Shown here: piece by piece, positions 42,038 through 51,105 of the stretch | Numbering within the stretch: the stretch's first letter is position 1 | How the letters are laid out: every line of letters begins with the position of its first letter | Assembly: GCF_033843265.1 (NCBI RefSeq) | Contig: NZ_JAWXRD010000001.1 | Location: 384,373 to 448,372, forward strand | Direction: 5' to 3' | Source: Scandinavium lactucae | Lineage (GTDB): Bacteria; Pseudomonadota; Gammaproteobacteria; Enterobacterales; Enterobacteriaceae | DNA length: 64,000 nucleotides | Position numbers and translations under genes: made by a program | The notes under the pieces: generated by a model | Database searches by the model: none | The model's input: only the letters and a program-made list of their open reading frames with translations | Told to the model about the DNA's origin: nothing

Positions 42038-42826
42038 GTGATTGATAAAACTGCCTTTATCCATCCTACCGCCATTGTGGAAGAGGGTGCCGTCATCGGT
42101 GCCAACGTTCACATTGGCCCGTTTTGTATTGTGGGTTCTGACGTCAGCATTGGCGAAGGAACCGTACTGAAGTCTCATGTGGTGGTAAACGGTCATACGA
42201 CCATTGGCCGCGACAATGAAATCTATCAGTTCGCTTCCATCGGGGAAGTTAACCAGGATCTTAAATACGCTGGCGAACCGACTCGGGTGGAGATTGGCGA
42301 TCGCAACCGCATCCGCGAAAGCGTCACCATTCATCGTGGAACAGTACAGGGCGGTGGATTGACGAAGGTGGGCAGCGATAACCTGCTGATGATCAACGCC
42401 CACGTGGCGCACGATTGCACCGTAGGTAACCGCTGTATCCTCGCCAACAACGCAACGCTGGCGGGCCACGTATCTCTGGACGACTTTGTTATCATCGGCG
42501 GCATGACGGCTGTCCATCAGTTCTGCATCATTGGTGCACACGTGATGGTTGGCGGCTGCTCCGGCGTTGCTCAGGACGTCCCTCCGTACGTTATCGCGCA
42601 GGGCAACCACGCCACGCCTTACGGTGTTAACATCGAAGGGCTGAAGCGCCGTGGCTTCAGCAGAGAAGCGATTATTGCGATTCGCAATGCGTACAAACTG
42701 CTGTACCGCAGCGGTAAAACGCTGGACGAAGCCAAACCGGAAATCGCTGAACTTGCAGAGCAGCATCCTGAAGTGAAAGCCTTCTATGACTTCTTCGAAC
42801 GTTCTACCCGTGGTCTGATTCGTTAA
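42038..42826 (+). CDS. lpxA: UDP-N-acetylglucosamine O-acyltransferase
   Basis: First step of lipid A synthesis, a reversible transfer of 3-hydroxymyristate to UDP-GlcNAc. It has 262 residues. The hexapeptide-repeat beta helix covers about 1-190 with catalytic H125 (and H122) in NAHVAHD; C-terminal helices follow. It starts with GTG, with GGGAGG 10 bases upstream, inside the end of fabZ. The lpxB ATG overlaps its stop by one base (TAATG). Confidence 0.97.
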   Translation: MIDKTAFIHPTAIVEEGAVIGANVHIGPFCIVGSDVSIGEGTVLKSHVVVNGHTTIGRDNEIYQFASIGEVNQDLKYAGEPTRVEIGDRNRIRESVTIHRGTVQGGGLTKVGSDNLLMINAHVAHDCTVGNRCILANNATLAGHVSLDDFVIIGGMTAVHQFCIIGAHVMVGGCSGVAQDVPPYVIAQGNHATPYGVNIEGLKRRGFSREAIIAIRNAYKLLYRSGKTLDEAKPEIAELAEQHPEVKAFYDFFERSTRGLIR

Positions 42827-43971
42827 TGGCTGAACGTCCGCTAACGATTGCCCTGGTCGCCGGAGAAACCTCCGGCGATATTCTTGGTGCGGGTCTGATT
42901 CGCGCTCTGAAAGCACGTGTGCCGAACGCTCGATTCGTCGGCGTAGCCGGACCATTAATGCAGGCCGAAGGCTGTGAGGCCTGGTACGAAATGGAAGAGC
43001 TGGCGGTGATGGGGATTGTCGAAGTCCTCGGTCGTCTGCGTCGTCTGCTGCACATTCGGGCTGATTTAACCCGCCGCTTTACCGAACTTCAGCCGGACGT
43101 TTTCGTTGGCATCGATGCGCCTGACTTCAATATTACCCTTGAAGGGAATCTGAAAAAGCAGGGCATTAAAACCATTCATTACGTCAGCCCCTCCGTCTGG
43201 GCCTGGCGACAAAAACGTGTTTTCAAAATTGGCAGAGCCACTGATATGGTGCTCGCCTTTCTGCCTTTCGAAAAAGCGTTTTACGACCGATTCAATGTTC
43301 CTTGCCGTTTTATCGGGCACACCATGGCAGATGCCATGCCGCTGGATCCCGATAAAAACGCCGCCAGAGATACCCTCGGTATTGCTCACGATGTGCATTG
43401 CCTGGCATTGCTGCCGGGCAGCCGCGGTGCAGAGGTGGAAATGCTCAGCGCCGATTTCCTGAAAACGGCCCAGCTTCTGCGCAATCACTATCCCGATCTG
43501 GAAGTGGTAGTCCCATTGGTGAATGCCAAACGCCGTGAACAGTTCGAGCGCATTAAAGCCGAAGTGGCACCGGATCTTAACGTTCATATGCTCAACGGCA
43601 TGGGACGTGAGGCAATGATTGCCAGTGATGCGGCCCTGCTGGCCTCTGGCACGGCGGCGCTGGAATGTATGCTGGCAAAATGCCCGATGGTCGTAGGTTA
43701 TCGCATGAAGCCCTTTACCTTCTGGCTGGCGAAGCGGTTGGTGAAAACCGATTATGTGTCATTACCCAATTTGCTGGCGGGCCGGGAACTGGTAAAAGAA
43801 CTTTTGCAGGATGAGTGTCAGCCAGCGCTGCTCGCACAGGCGCTGCTGCCGCTGCTGGCGGATGGTAAAACCAGCCACGCCATGCATGACACCTTCCGCG
43901 AACTGCACCAGCAGATCCGCTGTAATGCCGACGAGCAGGCAGCTGATGCGGTGCTGGAGTTGGCACAATGA
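42826..43971 (+). CDS. lpxB: Lipid A disaccharide synthase
   Basis: Joins lipid X and UDP-2,3-diacylglucosamine to form the tetra-acyl disaccharide of lipid A. It is a GT19 family enzyme of 381 residues and peripheral to the inner membrane. The N-terminus ALVAGETSGDILGAGL and the GSRGAEVEML loop are diagnostic. It is bracketed by a 1-base overlap with lpxA and a 4-base ATGA overlap with rnhB, so translation is coupled. Confidence 0.97.
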   Translation: MAERPLTIALVAGETSGDILGAGLIRALKARVPNARFVGVAGPLMQAEGCEAWYEMEELAVMGIVEVLGRLRRLLHIRADLTRRFTELQPDVFVGIDAPDFNITLEGNLKKQGIKTIHYVSPSVWAWRQKRVFKIGRATDMVLAFLPFEKAFYDRFNVPCRFIGHTMADAMPLDPDKNAARDTLGIAHDVHCLALLPGSRGAEVEMLSADFLKTAQLLRNHYPDLEVVVPLVNAKRREQFERIKAEVAPDLNVHMLNGMGREAMIASDAALLASGTAALECMLAKCPMVVGYRMKPFTFWLAKRLVKTDYVSLPNLLAGRELVKELLQDECQPALLAQALLPLLADGKTSHAMHDTFRELHQQIRCNADEQAADAVLELAQ

Positions 43972-44564
43972 CAGATGTATTTATCTACCCGCACACTCAT
44001 CTGGTGGCGGGGGTCGACGAAGTGGGGCGCGGTCCGTTAGTAGGCGCGGTCGTCACGGCGGCGGTGATTCTTGACCCAAACCGCCCAATTATCGGTTTGA
44101 ATGATTCCAAAAAACTGAGTGAAAAACGCCGCCTGGCGCTGTTCGATGAAATCAAGGACAAAGCGCTCAGCTGGAGCCTTGGGCGTGCCGAGCCGCACGA
44201 AATCGACGAACTCAATATTTTGCATGCCACCATGCTGGCGATGCAGCGCGCGGTCGCTGGCCTGCACATTGCGCCGGAATACGTACTGATTGATGGCAAT
44301 CGCTGTCCGGCCTTGCCGGTGCCGTCGCTGGCCGTCGTTAAAGGCGACAGCCGCGTGCCTGAGATCAGTGCGGCATCCATTCTGGCAAAAGTGTCCCGCG
44401 ATGCGGAGATGGCCGCGCTGGATAACACTTTTCCCGAGTATGGCTTCGCGCAACACAAGGGATACCCCACGCCTTTCCATCTGGAAAAGCTGGCTCTGCA
44501 TGGTGCCACCGAACACCACCGGCGCAGTTTCGGGCCTGTTAAACGCGCTCTGGGCATTGCCTGA
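43968..44564 (+). CDS. rnhB: Ribonuclease HII
   Basis: Cuts RNA in RNA-DNA hybrids and starts removal of single ribonucleotides in DNA. It has 198 residues. The active site is D17, E18 (GVDEVGRG), D109 (LIDGNRC) and D127 (VVKGDSRV). It starts in the ATGA overlap with lpxB, and dnaE follows 22 bases later. Confidence 0.97.
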   Translation: MTDVFIYPHTHLVAGVDEVGRGPLVGAVVTAAVILDPNRPIIGLNDSKKLSEKRRLALFDEIKDKALSWSLGRAEPHEIDELNILHATMLAMQRAVAGLHIAPEYVLIDGNRCPALPVPSLAVVKGDSRVPEISAASILAKVSRDAEMAALDNTFPEYGFAQHKGYPTPFHLEKLALHGATEHHRRSFGPVKRALGIA

Positions 44565-44586
44565 TTAAGTAAAGCGGGATCTGAAG

Positions 44587-47500
44587 ATGGCTGAACCACG
44601 TTTCGTACACCTGCGGGTGCATAGCGACTACTCCATGATTGATGGGCTGGCGAAGACCGGGCCGCTGGTGAAAAAGGCGGCCGCGTTGGGCATGCCTGCG
44701 CTGGCGATCACCGATTTCACTAACCTGTGTGGTCTGGTGAAGTTCTATGGTGCGGGGCACGGGGCCGGGATCAAGCCGATTATTGGTGCGGATTTTCACG
44801 TACAAAGCGAGCTTTTTGCCGATGAGCTGACGCAGCTCACCGTTCTGGCCACTAATAACGAAGGCTACCAGAACCTGACGCTACTGATTTCCCGCGCCTA
44901 TCAGCGGGGATATGGTGCGTTGGGCCCGTATATTGACCGTGACTGGCTGATTAGTCATAAAGAAGGCCTGCTCCTGCTGTCCGGCGCACGCATGGGCGAT
45001 GTGGGCAGAGCCTTGCTACGCGGCAATATGGCGTTGGTCGAACAGTGCGCGGCCTTTTATGAAGAACATTTCCCGGATCGCTATTTCCTTGAGCTGATCC
45101 GCACCGGTCGTGCAGACGAAGAAAACTACCTCCATGCGGCGGTGCGACTGGCTGAAGAGCGCGGTTTGCCAGTGGTCGCCACCAATGACGTGCGTTTTAT
45201 CGACGCGGGCGACTTTGACGCTCACGAAATCCGGGTGGCCATTCACGACGGTTTCACCCTCGATGACCCTAAACGACCGCGTAACTATTCGTCGCAGCAG
45301 TATATGCGCACCGAAGACGAAATGTGCGAGCTGTTCTCCGACATACCGGAGGCGCTGGCTAACAGCGTCGAGATAGCCAAACGCTGTAACGTCACCGTGC
45401 GCCTGGGCGAATACTTCCTGCCACAGTTCCCGACTGGCGATATGACCACCGAAGATTTCCTGGTGGTGAAGTCGAAAGAAGGTCTGGAGGAGCGCCTCGA
45501 ATTCCTGTTCCCGGATCCGGCAGCGCGTGCTGAAAAACGCCCACCGTATGACGAGCGTCTGGACATTGAACTCCAGGTGATTAACCAGATGGGGTTCCCG
45601 GGCTACTTCCTGATCGTCATGGAATTTATCCAGTGGTCGAAGGACAACGGTGTGCCGGTAGGGCCGGGCCGTGGTTCCGGTGCCGGTTCATTAGTGGCCT
45701 ATGCGCTCAAAATCACCGATCTCGACCCGCTGGAATTTGACCTGCTGTTCGAACGTTTCCTGAACCCCGAACGTGTCTCGATGCCCGACTTCGACGTTGA
45801 CTTCTGTATGGAGAAACGCGACCAGGTTATTGAACACGTGGCGGATATGTACGGGCGAGATGCGGTATCGCAGATTATTACCTTCGGTACGATGGCGGCG
45901 AAAGCGGTTATCCGCGACGTGGGCCGCGTGTTGGGTCATCCATATGGTTTCGTCGATCGTATTTCAAAACTGGTGCCACCCGACCCGGGTATGACGCTTG
46001 CTAAAGCGTTTGAAGCTGAACCGCAGCTGCCGGAAATTTACGAGGCAGATGAAGAGGTTAAAGCGCTAATTGATATGGCGCGTAAGCTCGAAGGGGTCAC
46101 CCGTAACGCCGGGAAACACGCCGGGGGCGTGGTTATCGCGCCGACCAAAATTACCGACTTCGCACCGCTATACTGTGACGAATCCGGGAATCATCCGGTC
46201 ACCCAGTTTGACAAGAACGACGTGGAATATGCAGGCCTGGTGAAGTTCGACTTCCTCGGTCTGCGAACGCTGACGATCATCGACTGGGCGCTGAAGATGA
46301 TCAACCCGCGCCGGGAAAAGCAGGGCTTAGAGCCGATTGATATCGCTGCCATCCCGCTCGATGACAAGAAAAGCTTCGACATGCTGCAACGCTCGGAAAC
46401 CACTGCGGTGTTCCAGCTTGAATCCCGCGGCATGAAGGACTTGATCAAGCGTCTACAGCCTGACTGTTTCGAAGATATGATTGCCCTGGTGGCCCTGTTC
46501 CGTCCGGGCCCACTCCAGTCAGGGATGGTTGATAACTTCATCGACCGTAAGCACGGGCGCGAAGAGATTTCCTACCCTGACGTGCAGTGGCAGCATGAAA
46601 GCCTGAAGCCGGTTCTGGAGCCGACCTACGGCATTATCCTGTATCAGGAACAGGTCATGCAGATTGCCCAGGTCCTGTCGGGCTATACGCTCGGCGGGGC
46701 GGATATGCTGCGTCGTGCAATGGGTAAGAAAAAACCCGAAGAGATGGCCAAGCAGCGCAGCATCTTCGAAGAGGGCGCGATCAATAACGGCGTCGACGGC
46801 GAGCTGTCGATGAAAATCTTCGACCTGGTAGAGAAATTTGCCGGGTACGGCTTTAACAAATCGCACTCCGCCGCGTATGCGCTGGTGTCTTACCAGACGC
46901 TGTGGCTGAAAGCCCACTATCCTGCCGAATTTATGGCGGCGGTAATGACCGCCGATATGGATAACACCGAGAAAGTGGTCGGGCTGGTGGATGAATGCTG
47001 GCGCATGGGGCTCAAAATCCTGCCGCCGGACATCAACTCCGGGCTGTATCATTTCCACGTCAACGACGACGGGGAAATTGTATATGGCATTGGGGCTATC
47101 AAAGGCGTGGGCGAAGGCCCGATTGAGGCTATCCTCGAAGCGCGTAACGAAGGCGGCTATTTCCGCGAGCTGTTTGACCTCTGCGCCCGCGTAGACACCA
47201 AAAAGCTCAATAAGCGCGTGCTGGAAAAACTGATCATGTCCGGGGCGTTTGACCGCCTCGGGCCGCATCGTGCGGCGCTGGCGAACTCCCTGCCCGACGC
47301 GCTGAAAGCCGCCGATCAACATGCCAAAGCCGAAGCTATCGGGCAGGCGGATATGTTTGGCGTACTGGCCGATGAGCCGGAACAGGTAGAACAGTCCTAT
47401 GCCAGCTGTCAGCCGTGGCCGGAACAAATCGTACTGGACGGTGAACGCGAAACGTTAGGCTTGTACCTGACTGGCCACCCGATCACCCAGTATCTGAAAG

Positions 47501-48069
47501 AAATTGAGCGTTATGTCGGCGGGCTGCGGCTCAAAGACATGCATCCGACCGATCGTGGTAAAGTGACCACGGCGGCGGGGCTCGTCATTGCTTCGCGGGT
47601 AATGGTCACCAAGCGAGGCAATCGTATCGGCATCTGTACGCTGGATGACCGTTCCGGGCGGCTGGAGGTGATGTTGTTCACCGACGCGCTGGATAAATAC
47701 CAGCATTTGCTGGAAAAAGACCGCATACTTATCGTCAGCGGACAGGTCAGCTTTGATGACTTCAGCGGGGGGCTTAAAATGACCGCCCGCGAAGTCATGG
47801 ACATTGACGAAGCCCGTGAAAAATATGCTCGCGGGCTTGCTATCTCGCTGACGGACAGGCAAATTGATGACCAGCTTTTAAACCGTCTCCGTCAGTCTCT
47901 GGAACCCCACCGTTCGGGGACAATTCCAGTACATCTCTACTATCAGAGGGCGGATGCACGCGCACGGCTGCGCTTTGGCGCGACCTGGCGTGTTTCTCCG
48001 AGCGATCGTTTACTCAACGATTTGCGTGGCCTCATTGGGTCGGAGCAGGTGGAACTGGAGTTTGACTAA
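44587..48069 (+). CDS. dnaE: DNA polymerase III alpha subunit
   Basis: Replicative polymerase subunit; synthesises both strands at the fork with epsilon, theta and the clamp. It has 1160 residues, identical in length to E. coli. The N-terminal PHP domain begins VHLRVHSDYSMIDG. The palm has catalytic D401 and D403 in PDFDVDF and a third Asp near 555. Thumb, fingers, tandem HhH, OB fold and tau-binding C-terminal domain follow. Its clamp-binding motif near 920 reads QADMFG. Confidence 0.98.
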   Translation: MAEPRFVHLRVHSDYSMIDGLAKTGPLVKKAAALGMPALAITDFTNLCGLVKFYGAGHGAGIKPIIGADFHVQSELFADELTQLTVLATNNEGYQNLTLLISRAYQRGYGALGPYIDRDWLISHKEGLLLLSGARMGDVGRALLRGNMALVEQCAAFYEEHFPDRYFLELIRTGRADEENYLHAAVRLAEERGLPVVATNDVRFIDAGDFDAHEIRVAIHDGFTLDDPKRPRNYSSQQYMRTEDEMCELFSDIPEALANSVEIAKRCNVTVRLGEYFLPQFPTGDMTTEDFLVVKSKEGLEERLEFLFPDPAARAEKRPPYDERLDIELQVINQMGFPGYFLIVMEFIQWSKDNGVPVGPGRGSGAGSLVAYALKITDLDPLEFDLLFERFLNPERVSMPDFDVDFCMEKRDQVIEHVADMYGRDAVSQIITFGTMAAKAVIRDVGRVLGHPYGFVDRISKLVPPDPGMTLAKAFEAEPQLPEIYEADEEVKALIDMARKLEGVTRNAGKHAGGVVIAPTKITDFAPLYCDESGNHPVTQFDKNDVEYAGLVKFDFLGLRTLTIIDWALKMINPRREKQGLEPIDIAAIPLDDKKSFDMLQRSETTAVFQLESRGMKDLIKRLQPDCFEDMIALVALFRPGPLQSGMVDNFIDRKHGREEISYPDVQWQHESLKPVLEPTYGIILYQEQVMQIAQVLSGYTLGGADMLRRAMGKKKPEEMAKQRSIFEEGAINNGVDGELSMKIFDLVEKFAGYGFNKSHSAAYALVSYQTLWLKAHYPAEFMAAVMTADMDNTEKVVGLVDECWRMGLKILPPDINSGLYHFHVNDDGEIVYGIGAIKGVGEGPIEAILEARNEGGYFRELFDLCARVDTKKLNKRVLEKLIMSGAFDRLGPHRAALANSLPDALKAADQHAKAEAIGQADMFGVLADEPEQVEQSYASCQPWPEQIVLDGERETLGLYLTGHPITQYLKEIERYVGGLRLKDMHPTDRGKVTTAAGLVIASRVMVTKRGNRIGICTLDDRSGRLEVMLFTDALDKYQHLLEKDRILIVSGQVSFDDFSGGLKMTAREVMDIDEAREKYARGLAISLTDRQIDDQLLNRLRQSLEPHRSGTIPVHLYYQRADARARLRFGATWRVSPSDRLLNDLRGLIGSEQVELEFD

Positions 48070-48081
48070 TACAGGAATACT

Positions 48082-49041
48082 ATGAGTCTGAATTTCCTTG
48101 ATTTCGAACAGCCGATTGCAGAGCTGGAAGCGAAAATCGATTCTCTGACCGCCGTAGGCCGTCAGGATGAAAAATTGGATATTAACATCGATGAAGAAGT
48201 GCATCGGCTGCGCGAAAAAAGCGTAGAACTGACGCGCAAAATCTTCGCCGATCTCGGTGCATGGCAGGTTGCGCAACTGGCGCGCCATCCGCAGCGCCCG
48301 TATACCCTCGATTATCTGCGTCTGGCGTTCGATGAGTTTGACGAACTGGCGGGCGATCGTGCTTATGCCGACGACAAAGCTATCGTTGGGGGTATTGCGC
48401 GTCTGGATGGGCGTCCAGTGATGGTCATAGGTCATCAGAAAGGCCGTGAGACCAAAGAGAAAATTCGCCGTAACTTCGGCATGCCAGCCCCGGAAGGTTA
48501 TCGCAAAGCGCTGCGCCTGATGGAAATGGCTGAACGCTTCAACATGCCTATCGTGACCTTCATCGACACCCCGGGCGCATACCCTGGCGTGGGCGCGGAA
48601 GAGCGCGGGCAGTCTGAGGCAATAGCCCGTAACCTGCGTGAAATGTCTCGCCTGAAAGTGCCGGTCATCTGTACCGTCATCGGCGAAGGCGGTTCCGGTG
48701 GTGCGCTGGCGATTGGCGTGGGTGATAAAGTGAATATGCTGCAGTACAGCACCTATTCCGTTATCTCGCCGGAAGGGTGTGCCTCCATTCTGTGGAAAAG
48801 CGCCGACAAAGCGCCGCTGGCCGCAGAAGCGATGGGCATCATTGCGCCGCGTCTGAAAGAGCTGAAGCTGATTGATACCGTTATCCCGGAACCGCTGGGT
48901 GGCGCGCATCGTAAACCTGAAGCCATGGCGGCAAACCTGAAAGCCCAACTGCTGGCAGATTTGGCCGATCTCGACGTGCTGAGCACTGAAGACCTGCTCA
49001 ACCGCCGCTATCAGCGTCTGATGAGCTACGGCTACGCCTGA
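48082..49041 (+). CDS. accA: Acetyl-CoA carboxylase carboxyltransferase alpha subunit
   Basis: With AccD forms the carboxyltransferase that makes malonyl-CoA, the first committed step of fatty acid synthesis. It has 319 residues. The crotonase-like fold shows FIDTPGAYPGVGAEERGQ (about 157-174) and GEGGSGGALAIGVGD, the oxyanion and biotin region. It lies 12 bases after dnaE and ends in a strong terminator that separates it from the accessory chitinase gene. Confidence 0.98.
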   Translation: MSLNFLDFEQPIAELEAKIDSLTAVGRQDEKLDINIDEEVHRLREKSVELTRKIFADLGAWQVAQLARHPQRPYTLDYLRLAFDEFDELAGDRAYADDKAIVGGIARLDGRPVMVIGHQKGRETKEKIRRNFGMPAPEGYRKALRLMEMAERFNMPIVTFIDTPGAYPGVGAEERGQSEAIARNLREMSRLKVPVICTVIGEGGSGGALAIGVGDKVNMLQYSTYSVISPEGCASILWKSADKAPLAAEAMGIIAPRLKELKLIDTVIPEPLGGAHRKPEAMAANLKAQLLADLADLDVLSTEDLLNRRYQRLMSYGYA

Positions 49042-49067
49042 TTTAGCATCACAAAAAAACGTCTAAA

Positions 49068-49091
49068 GGCCGGTTATCCCGGCCTTTTTTT
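49068..49091 (+). terminator. Terminator after accA
   Basis: GGCCGG/CCGGCC stem with a 5-base loop and seven T, 26 bases past the stop codon. It ends the long envelope and replication gene block. Confidence 0.92.
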
Positions 49092-49177
49092 GTTTTTATA
49101 CCTGCTGATATTTCGTGATAGCGGCGGTGAGCCAATGTGATAATTCCCCTCATCTGCTTCCCCTAAGATGCCCTTAT

Positions 49178-49204
49178 CGCCATCAAGGACTTCGCCTTGT
49201 GGCG
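49178..49204 (+). other. Stable hairpin in chitinase leader
   Basis: CGCCA and CAAGG pair with CCTTG and TGGCG around an ACTTCG loop, with one bulged T. The stem ends 30 bases before the chitinase ATG and has no T tract, so it looks like a leader-RNA structure and not a terminator. No clear promoter could be assigned in 49092-49177. Confidence 0.5.
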
Positions 49205-49234
49205 CAGCGGTATTTTTACTACGGGGATTTAACA

Positions 49235-51019
49235 ATGAAAGTAAACAACACGATAGGGCTGAGCGCAGTGGCAGCGGCGCTGACGCTTTGTACACCCGCC
49301 TCCTGGGCGGCGAACCTGAAAGCGGAACCGGTCGCGCCTTACGCCATGAAGACCAGCGACCTGCAAAAAAAAGAGCAGGAACTCACCAACTTCCCGCAAA
49401 TGCAGACGGTGAAAGCGGATATTCGTACCATCAGCAATGAAGACGTAGAGCGCATCGCGCCGGGCAGCGCTGGCAATCCGGCCAACGTAAAGCGCGTCGA
49501 AAAAATCATTAGCAGCAAAGACTGGGAGTATCTGTTCCCACGTCGTGCGCCTGAATATACCTACACCAACTTTCTGAAAGCGGTCGGAAAATTCCCGGCA
49601 ATTTGTGATTCCTACACCGATGGGCGGGACAGTGATGCCATCTGTCGTAAATCACTGGCTACCATGTTTGCTCATTTTGCACAGGAAACCGGTGGGCATG
49701 AGGATTGGCGTGAAGAGCCTGAGTGGCGGCAGGCGCTGGTCTATGTGCGCGAGATGGGCTGGACGGAAGGGCAAAAGGGTGGCTATAACGGCGAATGTAA
49801 CCCTAACACCTGGCAGGGACAAACCTGGCCGTGTGGGAAGGATAAAGACGGCGATTATGTGAGCTATTTTGGCCGGGGCGCGAAACAGCTCTCCTATAAC
49901 TACAACTATGGACCGTTCTCTGACGCCATGTACGGCGATGTGCGCCCGCTGCTGGATAAACCGGAACTGGTGGCTGACACCTGGCTGAACCTTGCCAGCG
50001 CACTGTTCTTCTTCGTCTATCCTCAGCCGCCTAAACCGGGGATGCTGGATGTGATCAACGGCTCCTGGCAACCAAACGATCATGATAAGGCCAATGGCTT
50101 AGTCCCAGGGTTTGGTGTCACCATTCAGATCATTAACGGGGGCGTGGAGTGCGGCGGGTCATCGGAAATGGCGCAGTCGCAAAACCGTATTGCCTACTAC
50201 AAAGAGTTCGCTAACTACCTGAAAGTACCGGTTCCGGCAGATGAAGTGCTGGGTTGTAAGAACATGAAACAGTTCGATGAAGGTGGCTCAGGCGCATTGC
50301 CTATCTACTGGGAACAGAGCTGGAACTGGACAGAGGGGAATCCTAATGGTCTGGCATATGCCTGCCAACTGGTCAGTTATCAGACACCATTCAGCGCATT
50401 TAAAGCCGGGGATTACACCAAGTGTGTACAGCACTACTTCAACGTCACCCTGACTGACGATGGCGGTTCGACCCCAGCCCCGACCCCAGCCCCGACGCCA
50501 GTCCCGACGCCAACGCCTGAACCCAAACCGGACAGTAATGTTGCCCCGGTAGCGTTTATTTCCGGGCCGGTAGGAGCGGTTGAAGCGGGAAGTCAGGTCG
50601 CGCTGAGTGCGGAAGGTTCATCGGATGCCAACGGCGACGCGTTGACCTACACCTGGATTTTCCAGAATGGCCAAAGCATTACCGGTAAAGATAAAGCCAA
50701 CATCAGCTTTACGGTACCGGAGAAAGGTGCTGATGCGCAGTATGCGATAAGTCTGTCCGTCAGCGATGGTAAACTGACCGCGACCACCACCTATACCTTG
50801 AATGTGAAGGCGAAGGCCAAAGCGGATGAGGGGGGGGCGACCGCCAGCTATCCGGCATGGAGCACCACTCACCACTGGAATGCCGGTGATATCGTGATGA
50901 ACCATGGAGCGCTGTATCAGTGTAAGCCATTCCCGAGTAGCGGATGGTGTAACAATTCCCCGGTCTACTATGAGCCAGGGGCGGGCATTGCCTGGGCAGA
51001 TGCCTGGACTGCACTTTAA
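49235..51019 (+). CDS. Secreted modular GH19 chitinase with PKD and chitin-binding domains
   Basis: Predicted to hydrolyse chitin outside the cytoplasm. Domains in 594 residues: a Sec signal peptide (1-25, cleavage SWA), an N-terminal region, and a GH19 domain (about 90-405). The GH19 domain has proposed acid E151 in FAQETGG, base E173 in VREMG at the family's 22-residue spacing, the signature FGRGAKQLSYNYNYG at 212-226 and IINGGVECG at 299-307. A Pro-Thr linker (413-430) follows, then a PKD domain (about 436-525) and a C-terminal CBM5/12-like module (about 539-594). GGGG precedes the ATG. It sits alone between accA and ldcC, adjacent genes in E. coli, which suggests lineage-specific gain. 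An endolysin is less likely given the signal peptide and binding modules. Confidence 0.88.
   Translation: MKVNNTIGLSAVAAALTLCTPASWAANLKAEPVAPYAMKTSDLQKKEQELTNFPQMQTVKADIRTISNEDVERIAPGSAGNPANVKRVEKIISSKDWEYLFPRRAPEYTYTNFLKAVGKFPAICDSYTDGRDSDAICRKSLATMFAHFAQETGGHEDWREEPEWRQALVYVREMGWTEGQKGGYNGECNPNTWQGQTWPCGKDKDGDYVSYFGRGAKQLSYNYNYGPFSDAMYGDVRPLLDKPELVADTWLNLASALFFFVYPQPPKPGMLDVINGSWQPNDHDKANGLVPGFGVTIQIINGGVECGGSSEMAQSQNRIAYYKEFANYLKVPVPADEVLGCKNMKQFDEGGSGALPIYWEQSWNWTEGNPNGLAYACQLVSYQTPFSAFKAGDYTKCVQHYFNVTLTDDGGSTPAPTPAPTPVPTPTPEPKPDSNVAPVAFISGPVGAVEAGSQVALSAEGSSDANGDALTYTWIFQNGQSITGKDKANISFTVPEKGADAQYAISLSVSDGKLTATTTYTLNVKAKAKADEGGATASYPAWSTTHHWNAGDIVMNHGALYQCKPFPSSGWCNNSPVYYEPGAGIAWADAWTAL
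50830..50837 (+). repeat. Eight-G homopolymer inside chitinase gene
   Basis: Eight consecutive G lie in codons for EGGA (about residues 532-535), in the linker between the PKD domain and the chitin-binding module. Slippage by one or two bases would remove the C-terminal module. Confidence 0.9.
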
Positions 51020-51026
51020 GTAATAC

Positions 51027-51056
51027 ACACGCCAGCGTCTGACGCTGGCGTGTTCT
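51027..51056 (+). terminator. Terminator-like hairpin after chitinase gene
   Basis: ACACGCCAGCG/CGCTGGCGTGT is an 11-bp perfect stem, 7 bases after the stop. The T tract is weak (TCTGTATCATTTT), so efficiency is uncertain. Confidence 0.7.
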
Positions 51057-51105
51057 GTATCATTTTAGGTATAAGATTAAGGAAGGAATTTTCCAGGAGG
51101 AAAGC

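Noticed and set aside
49235..51019. Chitinase gene as a phage endolysin or prophage remnant
   Set aside because: GH19 domains occur in endolysins, but this protein has a Sec signal, PKD and chitin-binding modules, and no holin or phage genes are adjacent.
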